A stretch of DNA of 64,000 bases from Manihot esculenta. Taxonomy: Eukaryota; Streptophyta; Magnoliopsida; Malpighiales; Euphorbiaceae. A model generated the notes under the pieces. That model was given only the letters and a program-made list of their open reading frames with translations. It searched no databases and had not been told where the DNA came from. The number at the start of each line of letters is the position of its first letter. Position 1 is the first letter of the stretch. The stretch is from assembly GCF_001659605.2 (NCBI RefSeq), contig NC_035161.2, positions 24,909,691 to 24,973,690 on the forward strand, given 5' to 3'. A program made the position numbers and the translations under genes. This document shows positions 11,487 through 23,860 of the stretch, piece by piece.

Positions 11487-11802
11487 GGTAATTGTGAGCT
11501 TCACCAGGTAGCTAGGGGTGACAACGAAGAAGCCGATTTTCTGGCCAAAATGGTGCCGGCAGGTGAACAACACTTGGCCTAGCCCTTTCAATTCGAAGAA
11601 CTACACACTTTTGCAATCGACAAAGAAAAGTCTTTTCCCATAGAGAAACGAGAATCCTGGATGACACACATGTACTAGTTTCTGACAGAAAATGAACTGT
11701 CAGTCGATGAATTATTAGCTAAACATGTAATAAGAAAATCCTCTAAATATACGCTAATGAATGATTGTCTGTACAGGAGATCGTCAAATCAACCATGGGT
11801 AC
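11487..11802 (+). pseudogene. Tat-lineage gypsy pol fragment (end of RNase H and linker)
   Basis: The plus-strand frame reads CELHQVARGDNEEADFLAKM, the characteristic C-terminal end of RNase H in Tat-type gypsy elements, then WMTHMY, a stop, and YTLMNDCLYRR, the usual linker leading to the integrase zinc region. Two in-frame stops are visible (after GEQHLA and THMY). The frame is broken at 11802 by the T2 insertion and resumes after 21959 once one copy of the GGTAC target duplication is discounted. Old, inactive remnant. Confidence 0.85.
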
Positions 11803-14202
11803 TGTAACGACCCGAAAATCGGACCGCTACCGGCGCTAGGATTCAGGTCGGCTTAAGGCCGCCAGAACCCGTAGCAAGCCAAACATACATCCTGTGAACC
11901 TGTTTAATCCCATACATGATCAACAACATACATAAAAATTAAAACTTTTCTTTCCAAGCCTAACCTGTGCATACATAACATATCATAAACTCCTCATTGG
12001 AGTCCTCATCAAATACCCCAATGGATAACATAACCTATGATAGGCTTAGATAACATAAACATCATAAAAAAATATTTTTTGGATCATATACACAAGGGAT
12101 TAAAACAAACTCCAGTCAAGCACATTCTAAACTTTCATTACATTACATAACATACTTTTACATTACAAATAAACCATGTCCACCACTAGGCTATTACATA
12201 AACTTCTCTTACTCTCTCTTCTTGACTTCTCTATCTACTCAGCACCTGCAAGACTGGGGTTAGGGGAGAGGGGGTGAGCTAAAAAGCCCAGTGAGCAGAA
12301 AGTAAAAACATTTGATTTAATTCCTCCATTTTTAGGTTTATTATTGTTTATTTTATTATTCTTTTTCTTATTATCATTATTATTATTATTATTATTTCAT
12401 TGTTTTATTTCACTTTTTCTTTTTCTTTTCATGTTTTCATGAAATGCAACACATCACAGCTAATCACATAAAGGATGGTATTGTCACCATTAGTCCTCAA
12501 CATCTCCAAATGCCAGGGGCGTAGAATGGGCCTCACTGGTCTTTCTCTTACATAACATAACATTCTAAAGTGCCAGGGGCGTAGAATGGGCCTCGCTGGT
12601 CTTTCTCTTACATAGTACCAGGGGCGTAGAATGGGCCTCGCTGGTCTTTCATAACATATCATCATAACATAACATCAGAGGACTATGGATCATCCAACAA
12701 CCATCCACATCAACATCAAATTATGCAATGCAACATATTCGTGAATTTCTAATGCAAACATCCTGGAATATTTCATGGCATTAATGATGCATGAGTATGC
12801 TTTCAGATTCATTCATTTGTTCATTTATTCAATTACTTTACTTAGAAACTTAGGGAGTTATCCCACTCACCTGGTGACTGAAGCTTTAACAACGGACTCT
12901 GAACGACTATCTCACAACCGGGGGTCTCGGTTCCTCGGGTCCGAACCTACACAGATGGACTCAAATGAGGCACCAAACAACAAGAACATAACTCTAAACA
13001 TACCCCCAAAAACCTCCTAAAAACACCTCAAAACATCCCTAGAAAACATGCAAGAAAAGGCTGGGAAGGGCACTTTCGGCGGCACCTTCGGCGGCCGAAA
13101 GTCCCTCCAGAGCCGAAAGTCAGGCAGGTTCGGCGGCACCTTCGGCGGCCGAAACTCCCAGACAGAGACGAAACTCATGCATGTTCGGCGGCACCTTCGG
13201 CGGCCGAAAGTCTCGGACAGAGCCGAAACTCCCACTTTCGGGGGCAGGCTTCGGCAGCCTAAAGCTGCCTCCCAAGCTGGTTCGGCGGCCGAAAGTGCCT
13301 TCGGCTGCCGAACCTGGTTTCTGCCAAAGGGCAGAAACTTGGTTCTTCATGCCCATTTCAACCCCCTACACAACCAATCATGCATAACCCTATTCTACAA
13401 CATGCATACTTAAGCATACAAGCTCCTAGGGGCCTCAAACTAACTTAAACCCCAACTACAACACACAAGCAAGCCATATTGTTCACAAATCACATAAAAC
13501 CTAACATTTGCTTAAAAACTCATACAACCCTATACATGCCATTCTACCCCATAAAACAACTTAAAACTTACTTAAAACATGCTAAAGGCTTAAGATCGAC
13601 TCTTACCTCTTGAAGATCGAGAGAGAGACGACCTAGACTTGGAGATCCACGAAAATGAGCTCCTGAGTTCTCAAAGCTCCAAAACTTGTTTCAAAAGTTC
13701 AAAACCTTCAATGCAAGCTTAAAACTTAAGAAAAATGGTGGGGATTTGAAGGAAAAACACTAGATTGGGAAGAGGGAGGTCGGAAGCTAGCTGTGGCCGA
13801 AAATGGGAGAAAGCTCGCCCATTTCGGCTAAGTGACCCTTTTATAGTGGCTGGCCAGACCACGTTCGGGGGCCGAACTTGCCTCCGCATACATGCCATGT
13901 TCGGCGGCCGAACTTGACTTTCGGCGGCCGAACCTGAACTTCCCTCACTCATGCTTTCGGGGGCCTAACGTGCCTCCAAAACGCATGCATGTTCGGCGGC
14001 CGAACTTGACTTTCGGCGGCCGAACCTGGGTTTTCCTCCAAAGACTTTTCATGCAAAAACTCATTTAATTTTCATACTTAAAACCATGAAATGCTTTAAA
14101 ACATTTTATGAAAACATGTTTCTACCCTACTAGAGGCTTCCGACATCCGAGATTCCACCGGACGGTAGGAATTCCGATACCAGAGTCTAGCCGGGTATTA
14201 CA
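11803..14202 (-). repeat. 3' LTR of T2
   Basis: 2400 bp, in plus coordinates from TGTAACGACCCG to CCGGGTATTACA. Contains three copies of a unit built on GGGGCGTAGAATGGGCCTC at 12511, 12571 and 12616, an (ATT)n tract near 12370-12400, inverted-repeat clusters at about 13073-13315 and 13863-14030, and a minus-strand TATA box near 13837-13847. Confidence 0.96.
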
Positions 14203-14239
14203 TTCTTCCCCCCTTAAGAACATTCGTCCCCGAATGTTC
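14203..14239 (-). other. Polypurine tract and hairpin, T2
   Basis: On the minus strand a 9-bp-arm hairpin (GAACATTCG / CGAATGTTC, loop GGGA; 14218-14239) is followed by TTAAGGGGGGGAAGAA abutting the LTR. The arms are longer and perfect compared with T1. Confidence 0.8.
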
Positions 14240-14309
14240 ACCAAACAACACCTAACATGGCAAACATATAACATACATATATAGCACATCAACACATAGG
14301 GATCCAACC

Positions 14310-17300
14310 TTAAAAGAGATGAGGGTACTGCTGGAGCATAGACTCCCGTGTCTCCCAAGTGCACTCTTCCAAGTTGTGGTGGTTCCAAGGGACTTTCACC
14401 ATCGGGATTTCCTTGTTTCTTAACTTTCTGATCTGGGTGTCTATGATCCGTACTGGCTGTTCAACATAGGTGAGATCCTCTTGGACCTCCACATCAGGCT
14501 CACTAAGAACCTTACTCGGATCTGACACAAACTTCCTCAACATCGAAACATGGAAAACCGGATGGATTCTTGCCATTGAAGCAGGTAAATCCAGCTTGTA
14601 TGACACATTCCCAATCTTTTGCAAGATTTCAAAGGGTCCGATGTATCGTGGGGCTAGTTTACCTTTCTTCCCGAAGCGAACCACTCCCTTCATTGGAGAC
14701 ACCTTGAGCAATACCAGGTCCCCCTCCTGAAACTCTAACTGCCTTCTGCGGATGTCTGCATAACTCTTCTGTCTGCTTGCAGCAGTCTTGATTCTCTCTC
14801 TGATTATGGGTACCACCCTGCTGGTAATTTCTACTAGCTCAGGCCCTGCCAAGGCCTTCTCTCCAACTTCCTCCCAGCAAACAGGTGATCTGCACTTCCT
14901 TCCGTACAAAACTTCATATGGAGCCATCCCGATGCTAGCATGATGGCTGTTGTTGTAGGCAAACTCCACCAAAGGTAGATGCTGCCTCCAAGAACCGCCA
15001 AAGTCCAGCACACACATCCTGAGCATATCCTCTATAGTCTGGATGGTCCTTTCTGACTGTCCATCAGTCTGGGGGTGGAAGGCAGTACTGAAATCCAACC
15101 TAGTACCCATGGCATTCTGCAGACTCTGCCAAAATCTGGAGGTGAACTGGGGCCCTCTATCTGACACTATCGAAACAGGAACCCCATGCAGCCTGACGAT
15201 CTCATCCACATATATCTGCGCCAACTTGTCCACAGAGTAGCCACTCCTGACAGGAATGAAGTGAGCAGATTTGGTGAGTCTGTCCACAATCACCCATATA
15301 GAGTCCACTCTGTTGGACGCCGCCGGTAACCCCACTACGAAGTCCATAGCTATATTTTCCCATTTCCATTCTGGAATCGGTAGCGGGTTAAGCATTCCAG
15401 CTAGTTTCTGATGTTCCAGCTTCACCCTCTGACATATTTCGCAGGCTGACACGAACTGTGCCACTTCTTTCTTCATTGCCGGCCACCAATAAACTTTCTT
15501 CAAATCTTGATACATCTTGGTGGCTCCGGGGTGAATGCTGTATCTTGCATTATGAGCCTCTCTCATAATGTCTCCTTTTAGCCCTATGTCATCTGGTACA
15601 CATAATCGACTCCCATAGCGGAGGATCCCCTTACTGTCGAATCTGAACTCACTATCATTGCCTGACTGAACAGTCCTGACAATCTTCACTAACTCGGGGT
15701 CCTCATGCTGTTTCTGAGCGACTTGCTCAAGGAACACGGGTGTCACTTTCATCTGAGCCAACAAGGCACCTGTACCAGACAACTCTAACTGTAGCCCTTC
15801 TTCGATGAGCTTGTAGAACTCCTTCACTACTGGTCTTCGTTCTGCTGTGATGTGGGATAGACTGCCGAGTGATTTCCGGCTTAAGGCATCAGCTACAACA
15901 TTAGCCTTACCTGGATGATACTGGATTTTGCAATCGTAGTCACTGAGCAGTTCTACCCATCTTCTCTGTCTCAAATTCAAATCTCTTTGACTCAGGATGT
16001 ACTGCAGGCTCTTATGATCTGTGAAGATCTCACATTTTACCCCATAAAGGTAATGCCTCCACATCTTGAGTGCAAAGATTACTGCTGCCATCTCAAGGTC
16101 ATGTGTGGGGTAATTCAACTCATGCTTCTTCAGCTGCCTAGAAGCATAAGCAATCACCCTCTCATTCTGCATCAGTACACAACCCAGTCCCACACGGGAC
16201 GCATCACAAAAGACTGTAAAGTCCTCATTACTAGATGGCAGAGCTAAAACTGGTGCTGAAGTCAACCTCTTCTTAAGCTCTTCAAAACTCTCTTCGCACT
16301 GGTCGGTCCACAGAAACTTCTGATTCTTCCTGGTTAACCTGGTCAGAGGAGCTGCTATCTTTGAGAAGTCCTGAACGAACCTCCTGTAGTAACCAGCCAA
16401 ACCCAAGAAACTTCTAACCTCTGTCACTGAAGCGGGTCTAGGCCAGTTAGCCACAGTTTCTGTCTTCTTGGGGTCCACCTCAATACCATTCTCTGACACT
16501 ACATGCCCCAAGAACGAAATGCTCCTCAGCCAGAACTCACATTTAGAGAACTTGGCATACAAGCCATGTTCCCTCAAAGTCTGCAAGACCAACCGCAGAT
16601 GATGGGCATGCTCTTCTGCATTCCTGGAATACACTAAGATATCATTTATGAAGACAATAACGAAGTGATCCAGGTATTGGCTAAATACTCTGTTCATGAG
16701 ATCCATGAATGCTGCAGGGGCGTTTGTTAACCCGAACGGCATCACTAGGAACTCATAGTGCCCATATCTGGTCCTGAAAGCTGTCTTTGGTACGTCTTCA
16801 TCTCTGATCCTCAGCTGATGATACCCAGATCTCAGATCTATCTTGGAGAAACAACCTGCTCCTGCTAGCTGGTCGAATAGATCATCGATCCTAGGCAACG
16901 GGTACTTGTTCTTGGTAGTGACCTTGTTCAACTGTCTGTAGTCGATACAAAGTCTGAGGGATCCATCCTTCTTTTTCACGAACAACACTGCAGCACCCCA
17001 AGGCGAGGTACTCGGTCGGATGAAACCCTTATCTACCAGCTCTTGTAACTGTTCCTTAAGCTCCTTCAGCTCTGTTGGCGCCATCCTGTAGGGAGGGATA
17101 GAGATCGGTCTAGTTCCTGGCATCAATTCTATCTCGAACTCTATCTCCCTAGGAGGCGGTAAACCTGGCAGCTCGTCTGGGAAAACATCTAAAAACTCTC
17201 TAACCACAGGCACTGAGGCGGGCTCTCTGACATCTCTGTCTAGCTCTCTCACATGAGCTAGATAACCCTGACAACCCCTCCTGAGCAGTCTACGAGCCTG

Positions 17301-19298
17301 TAGGGCTGATATCAAACCTCTAGGTGTACTCCTCCTGTCTCCTCTAAAGACAACCTCTGACCCATCCTGACATCTGAACTTAACTACCTTGTCTCTGCAA
17401 TCTAAGGTAGCACCATGGGTAGATAGCCAATCCATCCCTAGAATGACGTCAAAATCTGTCAAGTCTAGAACCACTAGGTCGGCGGATAGGCATCTTCCCT
17501 CTATGAAAACTGGACTGTACTGGCAGACTGACTCTGCCACTGACGGGTCACACTTGGGTCCACTGACCCACAGGGGACACTCTAACCCAGAGACCATCAA
17601 ACCCAACCTCTCGACCGCTCTCGGAGAAACAAAAGAATGGGTTGCACCCGGGTCCATTAAGGCATAAACATCTGAACAACCAATGATGATATTACCTGAC
17701 ACCACGGTGTTGGATGCATTCGCCTCTTGCTGCGTCATCGTGAAGATCCGTGCTGGAGCTGACGGACCTTCCCCTCTGTAACCTGATGAAGAAGAGGCTG
17801 ACCCTCTCCCTCGGCCTCTGCCACTAGCCTGTGTTGCGGCTGAAGCTGCTGGCTGTGCCACACTACCCGAAGCTGTCTGCTGGGGCTGTGCCGTAGGAAC
17901 TGCTCTCGGACACTCCCAAGACATGTGTCCCTCTTTCCCACACCTGTAGCAGGCTGTTGTCCCAAACCGGCATACCCCTCTGTGTAGCTTACCACACCTT
18001 GCACACACTGCATTATCAGCCCCAGAGCTTGAGCCACTTCCTAATCCCAGACCTGACTTGATCTTGCTCCAGAACTTATTCTTCTTTGGTTTCTTAGTGG
18101 TACTGCCCCACTTCTTACTAGCTGAACTCAAGGTTGAAGGGTCTATCCTTCCCCCACCTGGGGTCTTGGAACCAGAAGGTTGTGCCACTGACTGCTTGAC
18201 TTTTCCCTCCATTATGGCACTAGCCTCCATTCTCCTGGCCATGTCTATAATGGCATGGAAACTTTCTCTATCGGCTGACTGAATCAAGGAGGAATACCTG
18301 GAATGGAGCCTCATGATATACCTCCTTGACTTCTTCGGATCTGTGTCCAGATGTTGCCCGGCAAACGGCAACAACTCTAAGAATCTATCGGTGTACTCAT
18401 CGACACCCATTTCATCTGTCTGCTTCAGCTGTTCAAACTCAATCATCTTCAGCTCCCTGGAACTGTCAGGGAAAGCCCATCCTGCGAACTCATTCGCAAA
18501 CTCCTCCCATGAAAGACTGTCCACCCTCGGTTTCACATAGCCCTTGAACCACTCACGGGCCTTTTTGCATTTCAGGGTGAAACCAGCCATCTGAATGGCT
18601 CTGCTGTCATCAGCACCTATCTCATCTGTAATTGTTTTGACCTTCTCCAGGTACACAAACGGATCATCACCTGTATCAAACTGGGGAGCACCCAACTTAA
18701 TGTAGTCAGTCATCTTGGCCTTGCTCCCTCCAGATGAGGTAGGTTGAGGTCTTTGGGTTTCTGTAACTGCGGTTTCTGCTGGTGGTGGAGGTGCGACATC
18801 CCCTGGGATAGGGTTTGCTGTGCCTGGATGGAAGGATGGAGGTGGGTACATAGGGTACTGTGGATACTGTGGGTAGAAAGGTGGGTATGGCATGTGAGAA
18901 GGGTAAGGATTAAAACTGGGGTAATCCGATGTACCTCCCATCGAATACCCGGGGTATGGTGAAAAAGGTGGGTACTGGGGTGGTGGAACAAACCCCGAGG
19001 CCTGAGTGCCTCCCTGAGACTCACCCATGCCCTCTTCTGGCATGCTTACACCAAGGCTACCGTCCCTCCTCTGCTCCACATCCATCTCTTCTTCTCCATC
19101 AACTGACATTCTTTCCTGAACTATACCCCTTACTGATCTGCTTCTACCCAGATCCAAAGACCTTCTAGGGTCCCTCACTGCTCTGTCCCTGTTGGACCTG
19201 CTTGACATTGCCCTTGGCAATGCTGGAGGACGGGCGCTCGTGCCCTCATCCTCCGGTGGTACTCTAGTCAATCTAGCTGATCGACGAGTTCCTCGCAT
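14310..19298 (-). CDS. gag-pol polyprotein, Tekay/Del chromovirus, open frame (T2)
   Basis: 1662 residues without a stop. The start is taken at the [10 protein letters not shown] methionine (19298), as in the other copies, rather than eight codons upstream. Order: proline/tyrosine-rich gag linker; gag core ([21 protein letters not shown]); [12 protein letters not shown] and the CCHC knuckle [15 protein letters not shown]; protease [10 protein letters not shown]; reverse transcriptase ([25 protein letters not shown]); RNase H ([31 protein letters not shown]); integrase zinc region (HPGATKMY...CEICQ) and DDE core ([30 protein letters not shown]); C-terminal chromodomain-like segment. The reverse-transcriptase catalytic box reads [10 protein letters not shown] where T1 and T3 have FIDD, so the first of the paired aspartates is asparagine (codon AAT near 16648). 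Known polymerase chemistry predicts loss of activity; other domains look sound. Confidence 0.95.
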   Translation of the reverse strand: MRGTRRSARLTRVPPEDEGTSARPPALPRAMSSRSNRDRAVRDPRRSLDLGRSRSVRGIVQERMSVDGEEEMDVEQRRDGSLGVSMPEEGMGESQGGTQASGFVPPPQYPPFSPYPGYSMGGTSDYPSFNPYPSHMPYPPFYPQYPQYPMYPPPSFHPGTANPIPGDVAPPPPAETAVTETQRPQPTSSGGSKAKMTDYIKLGAPQFDTGDDPFVYLEKVKTITDEIGADDSRAIQMAGFTLKCKKAREWFKGYVKPRVDSLSWEEFANEFAGWAFPDSSRELKMIEFEQLKQTDEMGVDEYTDRFLELLPFAGQHLDTDPKKSRRYIMRLHSRYSSLIQSADRESFHAIIDMARRMEASAIMEGKVKQSVAQPSGSKTPGGGRIDPSTLSSASKKWGSTTKKPKKNKFWSKIKSGLGLGSGSSSGADNAVCARCGKLHRGVCRFGTTACYRCGKEGHMSWECPRAVPTAQPQQTASGSVAQPAASAATQASGRGRGRGSASSSSGYRGEGPSAPARIFTMTQQEANASNTVVSGNIIIGCSDVYALMDPGATHSFVSPRAVERLGLMVSGLECPLWVSGPKCDPSVAESVCQYSPVFIEGRCLSADLVVLDLTDFDVILGMDWLSTHGATLDCRDKVVKFRCQDGSEVVFRGDRRSTPRGLISALQARRLLRRGCQGYLAHVRELDRDVREPASVPVVREFLDVFPDELPGLPPPREIEFEIELMPGTRPISIPPYRMAPTELKELKEQLQELVDKGFIRPSTSPWGAAVLFVKKKDGSLRLCIDYRQLNKVTTKNKYPLPRIDDLFDQLAGAGCFSKIDLRSGYHQLRIRDEDVPKTAFRTRYGHYEFLVMPFGLTNAPAAFMDLMNRVFSQYLDHFVIVFINDILVYSRNAEEHAHHLRLVLQTLREHGLYAKFSKCEFWLRSISFLGHVVSENGIEVDPKKTETVANWPRPASVTEVRSFLGLAGYYRRFVQDFSKIAAPLTRLTRKNQKFLWTDQCEESFEELKKRLTSAPVLALPSSNEDFTVFCDASRVGLGCVLMQNERVIAYASRQLKKHELNYPTHDLEMAAVIFALKMWRHYLYGVKCEIFTDHKSLQYILSQRDLNLRQRRWVELLSDYDCKIQYHPGKANVVADALSRKSLGSLSHITAERRPVVKEFYKLIEEGLQLELSGTGALLAQMKVTPVFLEQVAQKQHEDPELVKIVRTVQSGNDSEFRFDSKGILRYGSRLCVPDDIGLKGDIMREAHNARYSIHPGATKMYQDLKKVYWWPAMKKEVAQFVSACEICQRVKLEHQKLAGMLNPLPIPEWKWENIAMDFVVGLPAASNRVDSIWVIVDRLTKSAHFIPVRSGYSVDKLAQIYVDEIVRLHGVPVSIVSDRGPQFTSRFWQSLQNAMGTRLDFSTAFHPQTDGQSERTIQTIEDMLRMCVLDFGGSWRQHLPLVEFAYNNSHHASIGMAPYEVLYGRKCRSPVCWEEVGEKALAGPELVEITSRVVPIIRERIKTAASRQKSYADIRRRQLEFQEGDLVLLKVSPMKGVVRFGKKGKLAPRYIGPFEILQKIGNVSYKLDLPASMARIHPVFHVSMLRKFVSDPSKVLSEPDVEVQEDLTYVEQPVRIIDTQIRKLRNKEIPMVKVPWNHHNLEECTWETRESMLQQYPHLF

Positions 19299-19515
19299 TC
19301 TGTTTACTGAAAAACAGCACACATCACATAAACATTAGCATCGAATGGTTCATGTGGAAACACATGAACCCTCATCACATACATATCACATAACATGGCA
19401 TATCATACTTTCATGCAAGACAGGACTCTACATCCTATCCTAGTGGACATGATTTCCTATTGTGCTTGACCTTTCTATCACATCTATGAGCCCGACACTC
19501 TAGGTCCGACCATAT

Positions 19516-19551
19516 GAACCTAGGGCTCTGATACCACTCTTGATACCACTC
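19516..19551 (-). other. Primer-binding site with tandem duplication, T2
   Basis: On the minus strand the LTR end is followed by GAG, TGGTATCA, then AGAG and a full TGGTATCAGAGCCCTAGG. In plus coordinates TGATACCACTCT occurs twice back to back (19529-19540 and 19541-19552). The other Tekay copies have a single site three bases from the LTR. The distal copy is the full-length match. Confidence 0.85.
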
Positions 19552-21954
19552 TGTAACGACCCGGAAACCGGACCGCTACCGGCGCTAGGATTCAGGTCGG
19601 CTTAAGGCCGCCAGAACCCGTAGCAAGCCAAACATACATCCTGTGAACCTGTTTAATCCCATACATGATCAACAACATACATAAAAATTAAAACTTTTCT
19701 TTCCAAGCCTAACCTGTGCATACATAACATATCATAAACTCCTCATTGGAGTCCTCATCAAATACCCCAATGGGTAACATAACCTATGATAGGCTTAGAT
19801 AACATAAACATCATAAAAAAACATTTTTTGGATCATATACACAAGGGATTAAAACAAACTCCAGTCAAGCACATTCTAAACTTTCATTACATTACATAAC
19901 ATACTTTTACATTACAAATAAACCATGTCCACCACTAGGCTATTACATAAACTTCTCTTACTCTCTCTTCTTGACTTCTCTATCTACTCAGCACCTGCAA
20001 GACTGGGGTTAGGGGAGAGGGGGTGAGCTAAAAAGCCCAGTGAGCAGAAAGTAAAAACATTTGATTTAATTCCTCCATTTTTAGGTTTATTATTGTTTAT
20101 TTTATTATTCTTTTTCTTATTATCATTATTATTATTATTATTATTATTTCATTGTTTTATTTCACTTTTTCTTTTTCTTTTCATGCTTTCATGAAATGCA
20201 ACACATCACAGCTAATCACATAAAGGATGGTATTGTCACCATTAGTCCTCAACATCTCCAAATGCCAGGGGCGTAGAATGGGCCTCACTGGTCTTTCTCT
20301 TACATAACATAACATTCTAAAGTGCCAGGGCCGTAGAATGGGCCTCGCTGGTCTTTCTCTTACATAGTACCAGGGGCATAGAATGGGCCTCGCTGGTCTT
20401 TCATAACATATCATCATAACATAACATCAGAGGACTATGGATCATCCAACAACCATCCACATCAACATCAAATTATGCAATGCAACATATTCGTGAATTT
20501 CTAATGCAAACATCCTGGAATATTTCATGGCATTAATGATGCATGAGTATGCTTTCAGATTCATTCATTTGTTCATTTATTCAATTACTTTACTTAGAAA
20601 CTTAGGGAGTTATCCCACTCACCTGGTGACTGAAGCTTTAACAACGGACTCTGAACGACTATCTCACAACCGGGGGTCTCGGTTCCTCGGGTCCGAACCT
20701 ACACAGGTGGACTCAAATGAGGCACCAAACAACAAGAACATAACTCTAAACATACCCCCAAAAACCTCCTAAAAATACCTCAAAACATCCCTAGAAAACA
20801 TGCAAGAAAAGGCTGGGAAGGGCACTTTCGGCGGCACCTTCGGCGGCCGAAAGTCCCTCCAGAGCCGAAAGTCAGGCAGGTTCGGCGGCATCTTCGGCGG
20901 CCGAAACTCCCAGACAGAGACGAAACTCATGCATGTTCGGCGGCACCTTCGGCGGCCGAAAGTCTCGGACAGAGCCGAAACTCCCACTTTCGGGGGCAGG
21001 CTTCGGCAGCCTAAAGCTGCCTCCCAAGCTGGTTCGGCGGCCGAAAGTGCCTTCGGCTGCCGAACCTGGTTTCTGCCAAAGGGCAGAAACTTAGTTCTTC
21101 ATGCCCATTTCAACCCCCTACACAACCAATCATGCATAACCCTATTCTACAACATGCATACTCAAGCATACAAGCTCCTAGGGGCCTCAAACTAACTTAA
21201 ACCCCAACTACAACACACAAGCAAGCCACATTGTTCACAAATCACATAAAACCTAACATTTGCTTAAAAACTCATACAACCCTATACATGCCATTCTACC
21301 CCATAAAACAACTTAAAACTTACTTAAAACATGCTAAAGGCTTAAGATCGACTCTTACCTCTTGAAGATCGAGAGAGAGACGACCTAGACTTGGAGATCC
21401 ACGAAAATGAGCTCCTGAGTTCCCAAAGCTCCAAAACTTGTTTCAAAAGTTCAAAACCTTCAATGCAAGCTTAAAACTTAAGAAAAATGGTGGGGATTTG
21501 AAGGAAAAACACTAGATTGGGAAGAGGGAGGTCGGAAGCTAGCTGTGGCCAAAAATGGGAGAAAGCTCGCCCATTTCGGCTAAGTGACCCTTTTATAGTG
21601 GCTGGCCAGACCACGTTCGGGGGCCGAACTTGCCTCCGCATACATGCCATGTTCGGCGGCCGAACTTGACTTTCGGCGGCCGAACCTGAACTTCCCTCAC
21701 TCATGCTTTCGGGGGCCTAACGTGCCTCCAAAACGCATGCATGTTCGGCGGCCGAACTTGACTTTCGGCGGCCGAACCTGGGTTTTCCTCCAAAGACTTT
21801 TCATGCAAAAACTCATTTAATTTTCATACTTAAAACCATGAAATGCTTTAAAACATTTTATTAAAACATGTTTCTACCCTACTAGAGGCTTCCGACATCC
21901 GAGATTCCACCGGACGGTAGAAATTCCGATACCAGAGTCTAGCCGGGTATTACA
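19552..21954 (-). repeat. 5' LTR of T2
   Basis: 2403 bp, near-identical to 11803-14202, with one extra ATT in the microsatellite near 20118-20150. Minus-strand TATA box at about 21591-21598. Followed in plus coordinates by the target duplication GGTAC. Confidence 0.96.
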
Positions 21955-23049
21955 GGTACAGTGCGTAATGGAAGATGAGGGCCAGATAATCCTTAAAGAA
22001 ATCCATGAAGGTGATTGCAGAAGTTATAAAGGGGCTCAGCCAATCGCCCAGAAAGTATTCAGACAAGAATACTACTGGCCAACGATAATACAAGAGACAA
22101 AAGAGCTTGTCTAGAGATGCCATCGATGTCAAGTACATGCTACCATTCCAAAGACTCTTGAAGAGATGAAAGTAGTAATTGAAAACCCCAAGCCTTTCTT
22201 TCAACCGGGACTAGACATCCTTGGCCCTCTCCCAAAAGCAACCAGGTTAAGGAAATTTTTAATAGTAGAGATAGATCACTTCAGCAACTGGGCTGAGACT
22301 GAGGCAGTTTAGTCCATTACTACCCAAGAGGCAATTTCCTTCATCAATAAGAATATTTTCACTCGGTTTGGAATTTCAAAGGTAATAATCACTAATAATG
22401 GGACTCAATTTATGAGTTCTAAATTTAAAATTTTTTGCAGGAAATGGAAGCTTGACTTAAGATTTAGTTTGGCCTATCACCCACAGACCAATGGAATAAC
22501 CGAAGTGAGAAACAAGACTATCCTACAAGAGCTAAAGAAAAGATTCAACAAAGAAAAAGGCAATTGGCTTGACAAATTATCCCACATAATATGGGCATAC
22601 AAAATCACCCTAAGAAAAGCCACAAGAGAAACTACTTTCTCTCTTGTATATGAAGCCGAGACAATAGACCCCGTGGAAGTCCAAGTAAGCAGTTTCAAGA
22701 CACAGCACCCTGAAATTACAAAAAAACTTGAAGAAATGTAGTTCAACTTGGATTAGGCTGAATTTTTACGATAATAGGTTGCAATCAGAATGGTGGTTTA
22801 TAAGAATAGGATGTTCAGAATGTTCAATAGTAGAGTCAAGTTACGTACCTTTAATGTAGGGGATTTAGTCCTTAAAAGAACTTATATAATAGGCGGTAGT
22901 ACCGGGTCCAGTAAGTTGAGTGAAAGCTGAAAATGACTATTTAGGGTCTTGAAGGTTATTCGCCCAGGGTCTTATAAATTGGCCAAGTTAGATGGCCGAG
23001 TCATTCCCCATTTCTGGAATATTTATAATTTAAGAAAATTTTATCAATA
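21955..23049 (+). pseudogene. Tat-lineage gypsy integrase and pol C-terminus (decayed)
   Basis: Continues the gene broken at 11802: QCVMEDEGQIILKEIHEGDC, then the zinc-region fragment YYWPTIIQETKELV, a stop, RCHRCQ. The integrase core follows: LDILGPLPKA; VIITNNGTQF, where the usual S/T-D-N-G reads TNNG so the second catalytic aspartate is asparagine; and AYHPQTNGITEV with the glutamate kept. The tail GSYKLAKLDGRVIPHFWNI and LRKFYQ-stop is typical for the lineage. At least six in-frame stops. Tat-type elements insert DNA copies by integrase; this one is long dead. Confidence 0.85.
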
Positions 23050-23159
23050 ACACTTAACGAGGTATTCTTTTATATGTTGTGTTATTCAATTACAAGGAAC
23101 AATGCGTTGCCTTCTCCAAAAGTACAAGACTGTTCATTAATGTGTTTTTCCAAAAAAGT

Positions 23160-23860
23160 CACAATGTGGATATCCGCTAAGCCCACGACCGGGAATTAGT
23201 CTCATTTTTATAAAAATTTCTAAGGATTTTATGCTCAGGTCACAAGGTGAGTATCCGTCAGGCTCACGACCGGGTGTTAGTCTCATTTTTTACAAATTTC
23301 TAAGGCATTTCAGTGTCCAATGTACAAGGCGGATATTTTTCAAGCTCATGACAGGATTTAGTCCCATTTTTTATAAATTTCTAAGGTATTTTAATGTCCA
23401 AGCCACAAAGCGGATATCTGTCAAGCGGATATCTGTCAAGCTCACAACCGGGTGTTAGTCCCTTTTTTACAAATTTCTAAGGTATTTTTGTGTCCAAACC
23501 ACAAGACGGGTATTCGCTAGGCTAACGACTGGGTGTTAGTACCTATTTTTTATAAATAACTTTTTCAAGTTTCTAAGCTATAAGGCGGATATTCGCCAGA
23601 CTGAGTATTAGTCCCATTTTTATACAAATTTCTAAAATATTTTATGCTTAGGCCACAATGTGGGTATCAGTCAGGCTAACAACTACGTGTTAGTATTCAT
23701 TTTTTATAAATAATTTTCTAGATTATTTATTTTTATAGTCATAAAGCGGGCATCCACTAAGCCGATGATCGAGTGTTAAGTCCTGTTGATAAGTCTATTT
23801 TAAGTTATTTTATAACAAAAGATAAAAGCTAAGTCATTTGATTGGGTGTTAGTCCACGTG
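23160..23860 (+). repeat. Tandem repeat array, period about 81 bp, 3' of the Tat pol
   Basis: Eight or nine diverged units, each with a core like CACAAGGCGGATATCCGTCA, then GGCTCACGACCGGGTGTTAGT and TTTTTATAAATTTCTAAGG. Unit starts lie near 23160, 23241, 23323, 23404, 23500, 23579, 23654 and 23740, giving spacings of 81, 82, 81, 96, 79, 75 and 86 bp; the 96-bp unit holds an internal 15-bp duplication (AAGCGGATATCTGTC). The array begins about 110 bp after the pol stop. Tandem repeats in this position are known for Tat-type elements. Confidence 0.85.

Larger units (their letters stand above)
11803..21954 (-). mobile_element. Young, structurally complete Tekay/Del chromovirus (copy T2)
   Basis: 10,152 bp on the minus strand with two near-identical LTRs (11803-14202 and 19552-21954), polypurine tract, primer site and an uninterrupted gag-pol frame. 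It is flanked by identical 5-bp duplications GGTAC at 11798-11802 and 21955-21959. By eye the LTRs differ by about 17 substitutions and one ATT-repeat unit, and 15 of the 17 are transitions, so this is the youngest datable insertion in the window. It sits inside a Tat-type pol gene. Confidence 0.96.

Noticed and set aside
12429..12665. Minus-strand ORF with a repeated ERPARPILRPW peptide (and 20181-20417)
   Set aside because: It is the translation of the LTR-internal DNA repeats; the repeat exists at DNA level in non-coding LTR.
23160..23860. Considered as a centromeric satellite
   Set aside because: Only eight or nine diverged units, directly attached to a Tat pol end; better explained as the element's 3' repeat.
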